From a virus: DNA of 20,524 bases. Each line of letters starts with the position of its first letter. Within the stretch, counting starts at the first letter, position 1. The stretch lies in IMG/VR virus record IMGVR_UViG_3300037847_004131, positions 1 through 20,524 of that record; one strand, 5' to 3'. Position numbers and translations under genes: made by a program. The notes beneath the pieces were generated by a model that was given only the letters and a program-made list of their open reading frames with translations, was not told the origin of the DNA and searched no databases. Of this stretch, positions 1 to 9,655 are shown piece after piece.

Positions 1-845
1 GCTGCAGTTGCACTAGTAGAAGCATTACTTGCTTGTGTACTTGCTGTACTAGCTGATGTAGCTGCATTGGTTGCACTTGTAGCTGCTTCAGATGCTTTAG
101 TTGTTGCTGTAGTAGCTGATGATGCTGCTGCTGTAGCAGAACTAGCTGCTGCAGTTGCACTGTCAGCTGCAGATTTAGCATCTACTAATAATTCAAAATG
201 ATCTGTATCTGTTAAAGAATCTCCTACAACTGCATCTGCTACACAAATATATACATTGTTAAGTTGTCCTGCCGTTGTAGACTTTATTATATCTCTTTGC
301 ACATATGCTTCAGTAGTGACAGTAGCATCTGTTCCTTTGTATGTGCCTAATTCTTGTGTTACTGAAATTTCACCACTTGTATCAAAGGCAAGAATTTTAC
401 TTGCTCTATCACTTGCAGATGTGGTAAAGTCGGTAGAGGTCATAGTATTTGTTCTTGAAATTTTTATGCTTCTATCTATTTGTTCTTGTAGTTCTTGTGC
501 TATTGCTAGGTTCTTATCAAATGCACCTTCTACAGAATCTGCTGTAAATGGATCATTCTCAACAAGATCAAGTGTTTGTGTCTGAGTTGTGGATCTTCTT
601 ATAACTACTGTTTCAGTAGCTGTAGGGATATTCCCTGATGTAAATACTACATTACCCCCTGATGCAGTTCCTACACCAGAAACTGTGTAATGTGTTGTAA
701 GTGTTTTAACAGTTTCTGTACCTGCTGCAGATCTAATAATAACCTGTAAGTCTGCTTCTGCAGTAATTTTAAACTGATACGCAAAGGTATCGTTAGATCC
801 ATCACCAGAATAACTGTTTTTTATAATCGTTGTTGATATTGCCAT
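1..845 (-). CDS. T7-type tail fibre protein, N-terminal part (runs off left edge)
   Basis: The reading frame starts at ATG 845 behind an AGAGGAATA ribosome site and stays open for 281 codons to the window edge, so the C-terminus is missing. Residues 1 to about 130 resemble the T7 tail-fibre virion-attachment domain: an opening NSYSGDGSNDTFAYQF, a DLQV strand, a Y-T-V-SG segment and a VVIRRSTTQTQ strand followed by an acidic FTADSVEGAFDKN helix. In T7 this domain anchors the fibre to the tail. From about residue 223 to the edge the chain is almost entirely Ala, Ser and Thr in SATAA-like repeats, as seen in phage fibre stalks that trimerise. The receptor-binding tip lies beyond the window. It is the last virion gene seen, 32 bases after the gp16-like gene. 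High confidence in the family; receptor unknown. Confidence 0.88.
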   Translation of the reverse strand, partial: MAISTTIIKNSYSGDGSNDTFAYQFKITAEADLQVIIRSAAGTETVKTLTTHYTVSGVGTASGGNVVFTSGNIPTATETVVIRRSTTQTQTLDLVENDPFTADSVEGAFDKNLAIAQELQEQIDRSIKISRTNTMTSTDFTTSASDRASKILAFDTSGEISVTQELGTYKGTDATVTTEAYVQRDIIKSTTAGQLNNVYICVADAVVGDSLTDTDHFELLVDAKSAADSATAAASSATAAASSATTATTKASEAATSATNAATSASTASTQASNASTSATA

Positions 846-877
846 ATACTTATTCCTCTACTATTTTATCATAATAT

Positions 878-3800
878 TTATTCTTTTCCTATTTCCAAAC
901 CATAATTTTTTCTTTGTATTTCTCTAAATTTCAATGCATCTAAAGATATTCCTATTATTAGTTGATAAACTTGTTCTAGTTTTTCATATCTTTCATTAGG
1001 CGTTAATTTATCACTTTGTTGAATTAATGGTATTAAAGTTCTAAGCTCGTTAATATCATCTACACTATCTTTTATAGAAAGATAATCTACAAAATCTTCA
1101 AGTCTTTCTTCTTGTAACAATTTTATATCATCAACTCTACCTTGACTTTCTAAAAAGCTTAAACTATTTTGAAATTCTCTTACTTTGTTATATAAAGACC
1201 AAAGACGTGTAACAGGTTCAGAACTTAGACCAGGATTGTTTTTTACAAAAGATTTAATAACATATGTAGACGATAAATTATCAATCCAATCATCAGAATA
1301 TGTATCAAGTTTTGGTGATACACCTGTTTCTTTTAATACAAAATCAGATATGTTTAATGCTAATCTGCCCAAACCACCTGTCGTTGCTTTTATAGTATAG
1401 TCAATTTTTTGTGCAGATAAATCTTTTTCATATTTAAATAAAATTCTGCTAATTTGTTTTGCTGTTTCTGATGTAGAACCTGTTGCTTCAAAAATACCAT
1501 ATTTTCTTTTTTGACTTTCTGATACAATATCTCTTTTGTAAAATAAACTGTAATTAGTAGTAAGTTCTAAAGCTAATCTATAAGTATCTGGTGTTGTACT
1601 TGAAAAGAAATCACCTGCCCATCTTATAAAAAAAGCATTTTTATATCGTTCAAATTGTTCAGGATTTCCACTTTTAAAAGATTCTAAATAAATTTGTGGT
1701 AAAGCACCAAATAATTGATAAGTTTCGAATGGTCCTGGTTGATGTAAAAAACTATTAGTTCCTGGCAATTTCCAATTGAAACCCATGTATTTTTGATATT
1801 CTGATAATTGTTGATAATCAGGATCATCATGATTAATTAGCCAATTTATAGTTGCTGGTAAAGTTATGTATAGATAAGCTTTTATTGCTGTTGGTGTAAA
1901 TCGTGTACTAAATGCCTCAAACATTTTATCAGTTCCTAAAATTCTTGGTGAGTAAAAAGCTGACGTTTGATTAATAGCTTGTGTTTTTAAACCTTGTTTA
2001 GAAAAATCTATTAAATCTTTTGCTTCAAATGCTCCTATTTCCATAGCTTTTTCAAAACTAACATTATCTTTTCTTAGTCTATTAAAAGTAAGCTCCATAT
2101 CACCTAATTTAGATATAGATTCAGAAAAATCACCTATAGAATTATAGAGTTGTTTTAAAGCAAGTTTTTTATCTTTACCTTCTATTTGGTTTAAAAATCT
2201 TCTATTTTCAAAATATTGTCTAGCTTCTGGAGAAAAATATTCATTATCAAATTTTAAAAAAGTTTGCCTTGTAAGACCATAAGTCTTAGCATTTAGTAAA
2301 AATTTATTAGGATCATCTTTAAAAATATCAAAAGGTTTTTTTAATGATGGCATTTTAAAACTAAAAGGTTCTTTCCCAAAATATAAAAAAGCACCTCGTA
2401 AAGATGTATAAAATGGTAAATTATCTAAATTTTTACTATAAATAGCATTGACTACAGTATCTCTAAATAAATTTCTCAGTTGCATTTCAGGATCAACAGT
2501 AACACCAGCTTTTAAAACTTGTGTTTGTTTTCTCATTATTTCAAAATTTAATAAACTATTTGTTACATAAGGATTTTCAATTTTTAAAGCTGCTGCAAGT
2601 TCATCTGAAACTGTATATATATCTACAAATCCATCACGTTTTACAGCTATTTCATTTTCAGCTAGTGTAAAACCTTTTTTATCTTTGAATATTGTAAATC
2701 CTTCTACACCTGCTGATCTTAAAAGATCTGGCGATACATCAAATGCTTTAGATATATCTTCGAGTTCAACTTTAATATCTTTAACAGTATATTTTCTTTT
2801 ACCTAAAACTTCTGGAACTTTACTTTTATCAGTTTCATATGTTTTGTCAAAAAATTCTTTATTACTTTGATTTATTCTTGCTAATCTTACTTTATATAAA
2901 GTATTTTGTATTATTGTTTCTATTGGATTTATTACAGTTTGATCACCTCCTACATATTTATCGAACGGATGTGTAACAATATCTGAATATTTTTTACCAG
3001 CAAAAGATTCTGGTTTACTTATAACTTTGTGCAAAGGAACATAGTATCTATTAACTTCTGTCATAATTTCAAATTCTGCTTTAGACAAAAGTCCAGCATC
3101 TCTTTCATATTCTAAAACTTTTCGCTGCCAATCTTGCAATATTTTAGATGCTTGTTTTAAATTAGTAGGCGCATTATTTACAATATCTTGATGTAATTTA
3201 AGCTGTTCTTCTGTAAGCTTATGTTTGCCTTGTTTATACCTGTAAAGCAATCCTTCAGACTTTAGAAGTTGATTTAAAGATTCTGCATTTTTTTTAGTGT
3301 TTGCATATTTTTGTAATATAGTGTATAACCCAGGTGCAACAATTTTACCATTTATATCCCTAACACCAAAAGTTAAAAAACTACCAGCATAATCACCTGC
3401 TGCTTCATTTAATCTTAATCTAGAATATACATCTATATCTTTAGAATCTAAATTAAATCTATCTCTAATAGATTTTACTGTTTGCCTTTTATCTCTCCAA
3501 AGAATAGAAAATTTTTCCCAACCAAATTTAGCTTCATCACCTTTTTCTTTTATTCTTTTTATAAAACCTTGAAACCATGAATTATTTTTTGGCAGTTGTT
3601 CGTTTACAATAGTATCTTGCAATTTGTCCATAGCCTCATCAAATATTTTTTGTTTTTGAGTTTTTGTTTTTTTACCTTCAACTTTGCCTTCTGTAACTGT
3701 AATACGTTGTGGTTTGTCGCCACCAAATCCTTTAATTGTTCCTTCCTCTGTTATTTCTACTAAATCTCGTTTTATTTTATTATCATAAACAGCTTGTGCT

Positions 3801-4876
3801 TCTTCTATTTCAAGACTTAATCTAGTATCTTTTTTACCAGACACTTTGCCTGTTTCATCAATAAAAGTAACTTCTATTATTTCTGGTTGTGGTTTTTTTC
3901 TGTCATATGTTCCATCTTTTTTTCTTTTGAAAGTAACACCATTTTCACTAATAATTGTTTGTAAATCTTGTTTATTAAATTTTATATCTTCTAATACTTG
4001 TGTTACTGTTTTGCCTTCTAATATACCTTTTTCTTTAATAGCTTTTTGTAAATTAATTCTTTTTACATTAAATATTCCAAACATAAAAGCATCTGCTGTT
4101 GCTTGTTTTGCACTAGGAATATGATCATTGTAGTAATATCCCATAGCATGAAATGTTGCCATTTGACCTAAATAGTTTTGTAAAAATCCTTTTGCACCTA
4201 AAATTTTTGGTAAACCAAAAGTTGCACCTAAAGTCATTCCTGCTTCGTGTCCTGCTTTTCTACCTTCTTCTGCCCATATTTCCCACCATTCTGCAAAAGT
4301 ATCTACATCACCTCTTTCAAATGCTTTTAAATAAGTAGTTCTTATAGATTCTGTAACAAAACCAGCACCATAAGCTCCTATTGTAGGCGATTTTAATAGA
4401 TAACCAGGCGTAGCTCCTATACCCAAAGTAATAATATCTCCTAAAATAGTACCACCTTGTTCTGCTATTATTTCTAAAAAACCTGGATCTTCATATGTGC
4501 TTTTAAAACTTTTAGTATAATCAACACCAAGTTTTTGATCAGAATGAAATTGCACAGCAAGATTGAGTGTGCTTGTCCCATATCCTCTTTTTAAATATTC
4601 AAGAAAATCTAATTTTTCGTCTTCACCCAAAGCAAACTTTTTCATATCTGTTATAACATTATTCCAATATTCTCTACTATCTTGTGCAATTCTTCCTCTA
4701 GCATCAGGATCTTCTAATGCAGAAGAATAAATTTCTTTATTAATGCCTGGAGAAAAAGGATCAACATTAGGTGTAAAAATAGATTCTTGTTTTGTAAAAG
4801 GATCAACATTAGGTGTAAATATATTATCAGTATTTCCATAGTTAGGCTGTTCTTCTTGAATATATATCTCTGCCAT
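878..4876 (-). CDS. Large internal virion protein, T7 gp16-like (DNA ejection)
   Basis: This 1332-residue protein is close in length to T7 gp16 (1318) and sits in the gp16 position, between a gp15-like protein and the tail fibre. In T7, gp14, gp15 and gp16 leave the head at infection and build a trans-envelope channel for DNA entry. Visible features are a duplicated IFTPNVDPF peptide at residues 19-27 and 33-41, hydrophobic Gly-rich stretches around 135-180 and 210-265 that could insert in membranes, a highly charged middle, and an RNLFRD motif near 801-806 of a kind I associate with large phage polyvalent proteins. I see no clear lytic transglycosylase domain like the one at the N-terminus of T7 gp16. 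The start ATG follows AAGGATTAATA, two bases after the previous stop. Assignment rests on position, size and hydrophobic segments rather than strong similarity. Confidence 0.75.
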   Translation of the reverse strand: MAEIYIQEEQPNYGNTDNIFTPNVDPFTKQESIFTPNVDPFSPGINKEIYSSALEDPDARGRIAQDSREYWNNVITDMKKFALGEDEKLDFLEYLKRGYGTSTLNLAVQFHSDQKLGVDYTKSFKSTYEDPGFLEIIAEQGGTILGDIITLGIGATPGYLLKSPTIGAYGAGFVTESIRTTYLKAFERGDVDTFAEWWEIWAEEGRKAGHEAGMTLGATFGLPKILGAKGFLQNYLGQMATFHAMGYYYNDHIPSAKQATADAFMFGIFNVKRINLQKAIKEKGILEGKTVTQVLEDIKFNKQDLQTIISENGVTFKRKKDGTYDRKKPQPEIIEVTFIDETGKVSGKKDTRLSLEIEEAQAVYDNKIKRDLVEITEEGTIKGFGGDKPQRITVTEGKVEGKKTKTQKQKIFDEAMDKLQDTIVNEQLPKNNSWFQGFIKRIKEKGDEAKFGWEKFSILWRDKRQTVKSIRDRFNLDSKDIDVYSRLRLNEAAGDYAGSFLTFGVRDINGKIVAPGLYTILQKYANTKKNAESLNQLLKSEGLLYRYKQGKHKLTEEQLKLHQDIVNNAPTNLKQASKILQDWQRKVLEYERDAGLLSKAEFEIMTEVNRYYVPLHKVISKPESFAGKKYSDIVTHPFDKYVGGDQTVINPIETIIQNTLYKVRLARINQSNKEFFDKTYETDKSKVPEVLGKRKYTVKDIKVELEDISKAFDVSPDLLRSAGVEGFTIFKDKKGFTLAENEIAVKRDGFVDIYTVSDELAAALKIENPYVTNSLLNFEIMRKQTQVLKAGVTVDPEMQLRNLFRDTVVNAIYSKNLDNLPFYTSLRGAFLYFGKEPFSFKMPSLKKPFDIFKDDPNKFLLNAKTYGLTRQTFLKFDNEYFSPEARQYFENRRFLNQIEGKDKKLALKQLYNSIGDFSESISKLGDMELTFNRLRKDNVSFEKAMEIGAFEAKDLIDFSKQGLKTQAINQTSAFYSPRILGTDKMFEAFSTRFTPTAIKAYLYITLPATINWLINHDDPDYQQLSEYQKYMGFNWKLPGTNSFLHQPGPFETYQLFGALPQIYLESFKSGNPEQFERYKNAFFIRWAGDFFSSTTPDTYRLALELTTNYSLFYKRDIVSESQKRKYGIFEATGSTSETAKQISRILFKYEKDLSAQKIDYTIKATTGGLGRLALNISDFVLKETGVSPKLDTYSDDWIDNLSSTYVIKSFVKNNPGLSSEPVTRLWSLYNKVREFQNSLSFLESQGRVDDIKLLQEERLEDFVDYLSIKDSVDDINELRTLIPLIQQSDKLTPNERYEKLEQVYQLIIGISLDALKFREIQRKNYGLEIGKE

Positions 4877-4878
4877 TA

Positions 4879-6660
4879 TTAATCCTTTTTAATTTTTATA
4901 GATTGTGTAAACCCTTGTAGTCTTGGATTATAAACTTCGTCAAAAACATTTCTGTTTTCATTAATAGCTCTGTTAAAAGCATCTTCACCATAAGTATCAT
5001 AAAAATCTTTTTGATTTTTTAAAGAAGGATTATTGTATAATTTTTGTACTTCAGTTGGAGGCTTGTCTGTAGTTGCTGAACTTTTACTAATATTACCTAT
5101 AGGATCTTTAAATCTTTGATCTATATTATGAAATATAGAATTCTCACTTCTGAAATCTAATTTTATAGCATCATCATGTGAAATACCTTTCTTTCTTAAT
5201 TCTTTATATCTTTGACGCAACTCTTGTTGTGTTCTTATCCACTCTAAATTACCTTCAGGATTTAATACCCTACCTATTTCTGGATATATATTAAATTCTA
5301 TTTCATTAATAATATTAGAAAGTTCTGTTCTATGTAAAGCAGTTATGCTTTTAAGATTTGCATCTGATGAAAAATATTCGCCATATTCATCAAAAGATGT
5401 TTTATCAAGACCTTTGCCTAATAAATCTCTTAATGAAACATTTTCTAAAGGCTTATCATCATTAACACCTGGGATTGTTCTAATTTGGGCATTTTCATCT
5501 CTTATTGTTATTGTTGGTGCATCATAACTATCTACCTTAGAATCTTTAGCAAAAATTATTTTATCTAATTCATTAAGTAAATCAATATCAGTAAAATCTA
5601 ATTTTAAAATACCTTTTCTATATTCACGCACTTTTTTTATAATATTATCTCGTATTTCAATACCTTCTTCATTTTGCCAAGGGTAATTTCTTATTTCATT
5701 TATTTTAAGATTGTTTAAGAGAGCTTGATTTTCTGGTGAAAAAAGTTTGTCAAATTTTATTTGACCTTTAAGATTTATGTCGTCTGCATTTCTTTGATCA
5801 TTTTGTCTTTGTGTAATATTAAATTCATTAATATCTTCAACAAATTCATTCCATGTTTTTCTAGTAATATTTAAGTCAGGATCTATAAGTTTTCTATATT
5901 CTTCGCTACCATATGGTATTTTACTTATTCTGTTATAAATAGCTTGATAATTTAAAGCTTGATCCTCTCTTAATGGTATAGCTTTGCCCTCTTTATCAGC
6001 TAGAAATTTTATGTAATTATTTAAATATGCAGTACCAATCTCTTCTAAAAATTCTTGTTTATTATAAGGATATCCATTGTTTATCGCTAAAAGTTCTAAA
6101 TCAGAAGCAATTCTTTGACTACCTTGCAAATCTGAAAGCAAACCTATTGTTGACGTTTTAGTTGCCATACCATCTTTAACAGTTTTGTTACTAGAATCAA
6201 TATAATTACCTACCCTAACTTTATGAAATTTAGATTTCATAGAATCAAATTTTTGCAAATTGTTAACCATAACTGTTTGGTAATTAGATTGATAACGTTG
6301 TCCAACAGCTGGATCATTTTTCAAAAGTGATTTAGCATAAGCATCTTCTTGTTGAACAATTTTATTTTTCATTCTGTTTATTTCGTCAGGTGATAATTCA
6401 GCATTAGCTGGATTAGATGCTATTTCATAAAAAGCCTCATACATTCGCCTATTAGCTTTAGCAGTTTCATCTCCCACTTTCATAGTAATTCTTTCTTTTT
6501 CTACTTGATCATCTCTTTGTTTTTTTGCTATAGCAAATTTATTTACAATTTCAGCTAATCCTGAAAGAGGTGAAATGTTTGCAACTGATCCTGGATTAAA
6601 TTTAATATCACTACCTGCTTGTGATTTTATTTGTCCTCTAACTATTTTAATTTGTCCCAT
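4879..6660 (-). CDS. Internal virion protein, T7 gp15-like
   Basis: This 593-residue, soluble, highly charged and apparently helical protein has no signal peptide or membrane segment. It is somewhat shorter than T7 gp15 (747 residues). Its place between the small gp14-like and the giant gp16-like genes suggests the middle component of the internal core and ejection tube. The N-terminus (QIKIVRGQIKSQAGSDIKFNPG) is followed by long Lys/Glu/Gln-rich helices, for example around residues 45-130, and many Asn/Asp-rich turns. The gene starts three bases after the gp14-like stop and ends two bases before the gp16-like ATG, so all three are probably translated together. Function is inferred from gene order; I recognise no catalytic motif. 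Confidence 0.65.
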   Translation of the reverse strand: MGQIKIVRGQIKSQAGSDIKFNPGSVANISPLSGLAEIVNKFAIAKKQRDDQVEKERITMKVGDETAKANRRMYEAFYEIASNPANAELSPDEINRMKNKIVQQEDAYAKSLLKNDPAVGQRYQSNYQTVMVNNLQKFDSMKSKFHKVRVGNYIDSSNKTVKDGMATKTSTIGLLSDLQGSQRIASDLELLAINNGYPYNKQEFLEEIGTAYLNNYIKFLADKEGKAIPLREDQALNYQAIYNRISKIPYGSEEYRKLIDPDLNITRKTWNEFVEDINEFNITQRQNDQRNADDINLKGQIKFDKLFSPENQALLNNLKINEIRNYPWQNEEGIEIRDNIIKKVREYRKGILKLDFTDIDLLNELDKIIFAKDSKVDSYDAPTITIRDENAQIRTIPGVNDDKPLENVSLRDLLGKGLDKTSFDEYGEYFSSDANLKSITALHRTELSNIINEIEFNIYPEIGRVLNPEGNLEWIRTQQELRQRYKELRKKGISHDDAIKLDFRSENSIFHNIDQRFKDPIGNISKSSATTDKPPTEVQKLYNNPSLKNQKDFYDTYGEDAFNRAINENRNVFDEVYNPRLQGFTQSIKIKKD

Positions 6661-6663
6661 AAT

Positions 6664-7176
6664 TTAAAAACCCTGTCCTGCTGATCTACCTATACTGCTT
6701 CCTGAAGAATTTGCTCCAGCACTAAGGCCCCCTAGGGTTGTTCCAGTTGATGTTGTTGCTGGTGGTGTATAAGATTGACCTGCCATATATCCTGTTGCAA
6801 TACCACTTAATAATGTTTGGCCCATTTTAGCTGTATTTGCTGCTAATGCTCCAGCTAATCTAAAATCTCTAGCATTTAAATCATATAATATTTCTAAATC
6901 AGCAAAATACACAGCTTCATCATATTGATCTATAACAGTATCTAATTCATGCTTTGTTGTAAATTCATTCATAACAATGCCTCTAAGAGCTTGTGTTGCT
7001 ATTTTTTCAGATATTAAAGATTGTGTTTGTGAATTCAAATCTATTCTTTCTTTTATATCTCTTATTTTTTTAGCTCTTCTACCTGCCTTATCAGCTTGTT
7101 TTATAAATTTACGTTCTTGGTATTGACCGATTAAACTTAACCCAGTCGCTACTCCTACTGCTATTTGTAACCACAT
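6664..7176 (-). CDS. Small internal virion protein, T7 gp14-like
   Basis: This 170-residue protein (T7 gp14 has 196) begins with a hydrophobic segment, MWLQIAVGVATGLSLIGQY, followed by a basic helix rich in Lys and Arg (about 21-45), a long Ala/Gln-rich helix, and a Gly/Ser/Thr-rich flexible tail from about residue 133. The helix-plus-disordered-tail pattern and the position directly after tail tubular protein B match the smallest internal core protein of T7-like phages, which is placed in the host outer membrane during DNA entry. The start lies one base after the tail tubular B stop. Family call is from context and composition. Confidence 0.7.
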   Translation of the reverse strand: MWLQIAVGVATGLSLIGQYQERKFIKQADKAGRRAKKIRDIKERIDLNSQTQSLISEKIATQALRGIVMNEFTTKHELDTVIDQYDEAVYFADLEILYDLNARDFRLAGALAANTAKMGQTLLSGIATGYMAGQSYTPPATTSTGTTLGGLSAGANSSGSSIGRSAGQGF

Positions 7177-7177
7177 A

Positions 7178-9655
7178 TTAATCTGTTGTTACTAATGTTC
7201 CAGTAACTGCTAGAACTGTCATAGGTAGGGGTTGTGTCTGTTTTATGGTTATCTGACCATCTCTATCCCAACCTAAGTTAGTAACTCTTTTATCTCCTGT
7301 AAACGCTGGTATTGGCTCACCCATTGCATTTGCCGAACTTCTAAATGGAAGTTGGTCATTGTTAATAGTTACGCCAACACTATCTAATAATCTTACTATA
7401 ATTTCATTATACCTTTTTTTCCTGCCTTGTGCAGTACCTGCTTGTGCAGTACCTTCTGGTCTTAATGTTTTTATAGTAGAAACATAACCAAGACCTACCT
7501 CTATTGTTTTACTTTCAAATGTACTTGGAAGGCTAACTGTTACTGCTCCGTTAGTAACTTTTTGTTTTGGATACACTGCATCATCTATAAGTATTTGTAC
7601 TGTTTCACCTTCTAAATGATCTAAGCTTGTAACTGTTGTAGATGATCCTGTAACTGTTCCTGCAAGTCCAGAATCTTGATTTAATGTACTGTCTAAATAT
7701 TCTACATATTGTACTGTTGATCCGTTGATTAATCTTTGCACAATAATATAAACTGTATCTTCTGATGCCTCTGATATTGTTGTAATACTTTTTACATCTG
7801 CATGAGTTTCGTTTTGTATTGCAAGTCTTACAGGGCTACTGCTATCTACTGTAAGAAATCCTGTACTTTCTGGTGTAGTTTCTGTAATAGTTACTTCAGC
7901 ACTAGATACTGTAGCTGTAAAATCTGCATGACCATTTATAGCTGTCTGTAAATTACTTGCTGTCGTATTGTTATTTGTTTCTGTTTTAAATTCATTTGTT
8001 CCTGCAGTGCCTGTTGTAGATGTAAATGTAACAGTTGTGCCATCTGATTTTGTAAAAGTAAGTGTAGAACCTGATACTATATTCGCATAATCAGAAACTG
8101 TAACAGTACATGATTGTGATTTACCACCTATAATGTGTCTATGCCATGCAAGTATTTTTTCGTCTTTTAAATATGTAAGTCCAACTAGCTCACCATCATC
8201 TCTTACTGCATATAATATTCTGTCTGGTTCTTGTGCATATGCTAGATCAACAAGACCAGTGCCTGTTACATGATCTGCTAACAAGTTAAGATCTGGAGCT
8301 ATATAAGCATCATCTGCAAATCTAAACTCAAATGCTCTTACCTTTTGTCTTTGTCTTTGCACAAATAATACAGCATCATCAATTTGTACTGGTAATGTAC
8401 TATGTGTTCCATATGTAGTTTGTTGTGTAATATTTACATTGTCTGGTTTTAATGGTTCTCCAGTAGGTCTAGCTACTTTAAATTCACCACCTGCTGTTAA
8501 GATAATAAGATCTCTAGCTGGTGCTAATGCTCTAATAACATTTACTTTATTAGATGCAATGGTATATATAAATGCGTCAGATGCACTTGCATCATCTACA
8601 TCAAAATTTTCAAATAATCCAGACTGTGATGCAAATATAGTTTGTGGAAATGATGTTGTTCCACCATAAATTAATCGTTGTTCGAAAAAAGTAACAGCTT
8701 TTGGAAACCCTGTTGTGTCCGAAAAAGTTCCTAGTTGCCAATCTGTTGTTGCTGTAGAAGCATCTAAAGCTGTAAGTATTTCTATTGTTACATTTTGTGC
8801 ATCTGTAAATGCTGTTATTTTTGCATGACCATTATGTAATTTTACAAGTCTACCAACATCAGTTGATGCAAATAAATCTGCAGATGCAACTAATGCAACT
8901 CCTGTGCCAACTCCAGATGAACCTGGGTTTAAAGTTGTTGATGTAGTATTAGTATCTAAGTATGGTCCTTTTTCAAAAACTACATCTGCAAGTGTCCAAG
9001 ATGTATGTCCTGTTCTTGATAACTTTTCTGGCTCATGTGAAGGATGCACTATATACATTACATCTGCTGATTGTGCAAATTGTAAATCAAATACTTGTGC
9101 TGATGTATATGGTGTTGCAATTTCGTAAACCTTTGCTGCAGTACCACCTGATGTGTATGTAGTATAGTTAGTAGAATTTACACCTGACAATTCAAATGTA
9201 TGTGTTGTTACATTTGCTATCGTGTATCTTCTGCCATTTACTTCTGTCATACCACCTACGCTGTTAATCCAAACATCATCTCCATTACTGTAGCCATGTG
9301 AAGTAGCTGTGACAACTGCTGGATTTGCTTTTGTAATAGCAGATATAGATTTGTCTGCCTCTGTTATTTGTCCTTGATCTTTAAAAAATCTTATATACTG
9401 ATTGCCAAACTCTAACACATATGCTTGTTCATCATTAAATTCGAAAGGTATAAGTCTTGTAGTATTCGCAGAGTTTTTGACTTCACATATGAATCTACTG
9501 CCACTTCTTCTAGTTGCACCACCTTGTGGAAACACAGTCATGTTTTCTAGTGTTTCTACACCATTGCTATACTTGTCAAGATTAGTCTGTCCAAATAGTT
9601 TAGGACTAAGTTCACCTGCAGTAAAATTTGTTTGTATTGGATGTGTTCTAGCCAT
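7178..9655 (-). CDS. Tail tubular protein B (T7 gp12-like nozzle) with two extra beta domains
   Basis: The N-terminus is a strong family signature: QTNFTAGELSPKL, then a Tyr-Asn-Gly-Val-containing turn, NMTVFPQGGATRRSGSRF (about 39-55) and FEFNDEQAYVLEFGNQYIRFF (71-91). This protein forms the nozzle of the short tail in T7-like phages. Its 825 residues are close to T7 gp12 (794). Two modules look added. Residues about 104-176 (TATSHGYSNGD...GMTEVNGRRYT...FELSGVNST) resemble the FCCH-like beta module common in marine phage tail proteins. Residues about 510-617 (Thr/Ser-rich strands and an NLQTAINGHADF helix) split the conserved AWHRH...EDTVYIIVQRxINGxTVQYVEYL stretch. The ATG overlaps the tail tubular A stop by one base (TAATG), implying coupled translation. 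Very secure assignment. Confidence 0.95.
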   Translation of the reverse strand: MARTHPIQTNFTAGELSPKLFGQTNLDKYSNGVETLENMTVFPQGGATRRSGSRFICEVKNSANTTRLIPFEFNDEQAYVLEFGNQYIRFFKDQGQITEADKSISAITKANPAVVTATSHGYSNGDDVWINSVGGMTEVNGRRYTIANVTTHTFELSGVNSTNYTTYTSGGTAAKVYEIATPYTSAQVFDLQFAQSADVMYIVHPSHEPEKLSRTGHTSWTLADVVFEKGPYLDTNTTSTTLNPGSSGVGTGVALVASADLFASTDVGRLVKLHNGHAKITAFTDAQNVTIEILTALDASTATTDWQLGTFSDTTGFPKAVTFFEQRLIYGGTTSFPQTIFASQSGLFENFDVDDASASDAFIYTIASNKVNVIRALAPARDLIILTAGGEFKVARPTGEPLKPDNVNITQQTTYGTHSTLPVQIDDAVLFVQRQRQKVRAFEFRFADDAYIAPDLNLLADHVTGTGLVDLAYAQEPDRILYAVRDDGELVGLTYLKDEKILAWHRHIIGGKSQSCTVTVSDYANIVSGSTLTFTKSDGTTVTFTSTTGTAGTNEFKTETNNNTTASNLQTAINGHADFTATVSSAEVTITETTPESTGFLTVDSSSPVRLAIQNETHADVKSITTISEASEDTVYIIVQRLINGSTVQYVEYLDSTLNQDSGLAGTVTGSSTTVTSLDHLEGETVQILIDDAVYPKQKVTNGAVTVSLPSTFESKTIEVGLGYVSTIKTLRPEGTAQAGTAQGRKKRYNEIIVRLLDSVGVTINNDQLPFRSSANAMGEPIPAFTGDKRVTNLGWDRDGQITIKQTQPLPMTVLAVTGTLVTTD

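Noticed and set aside
256-585. Plus-strand frame of 109 codons at the left end
   Set aside because: Antisense to the tail fibre frame that is open from 845 to the edge and has clear T7-fibre features.
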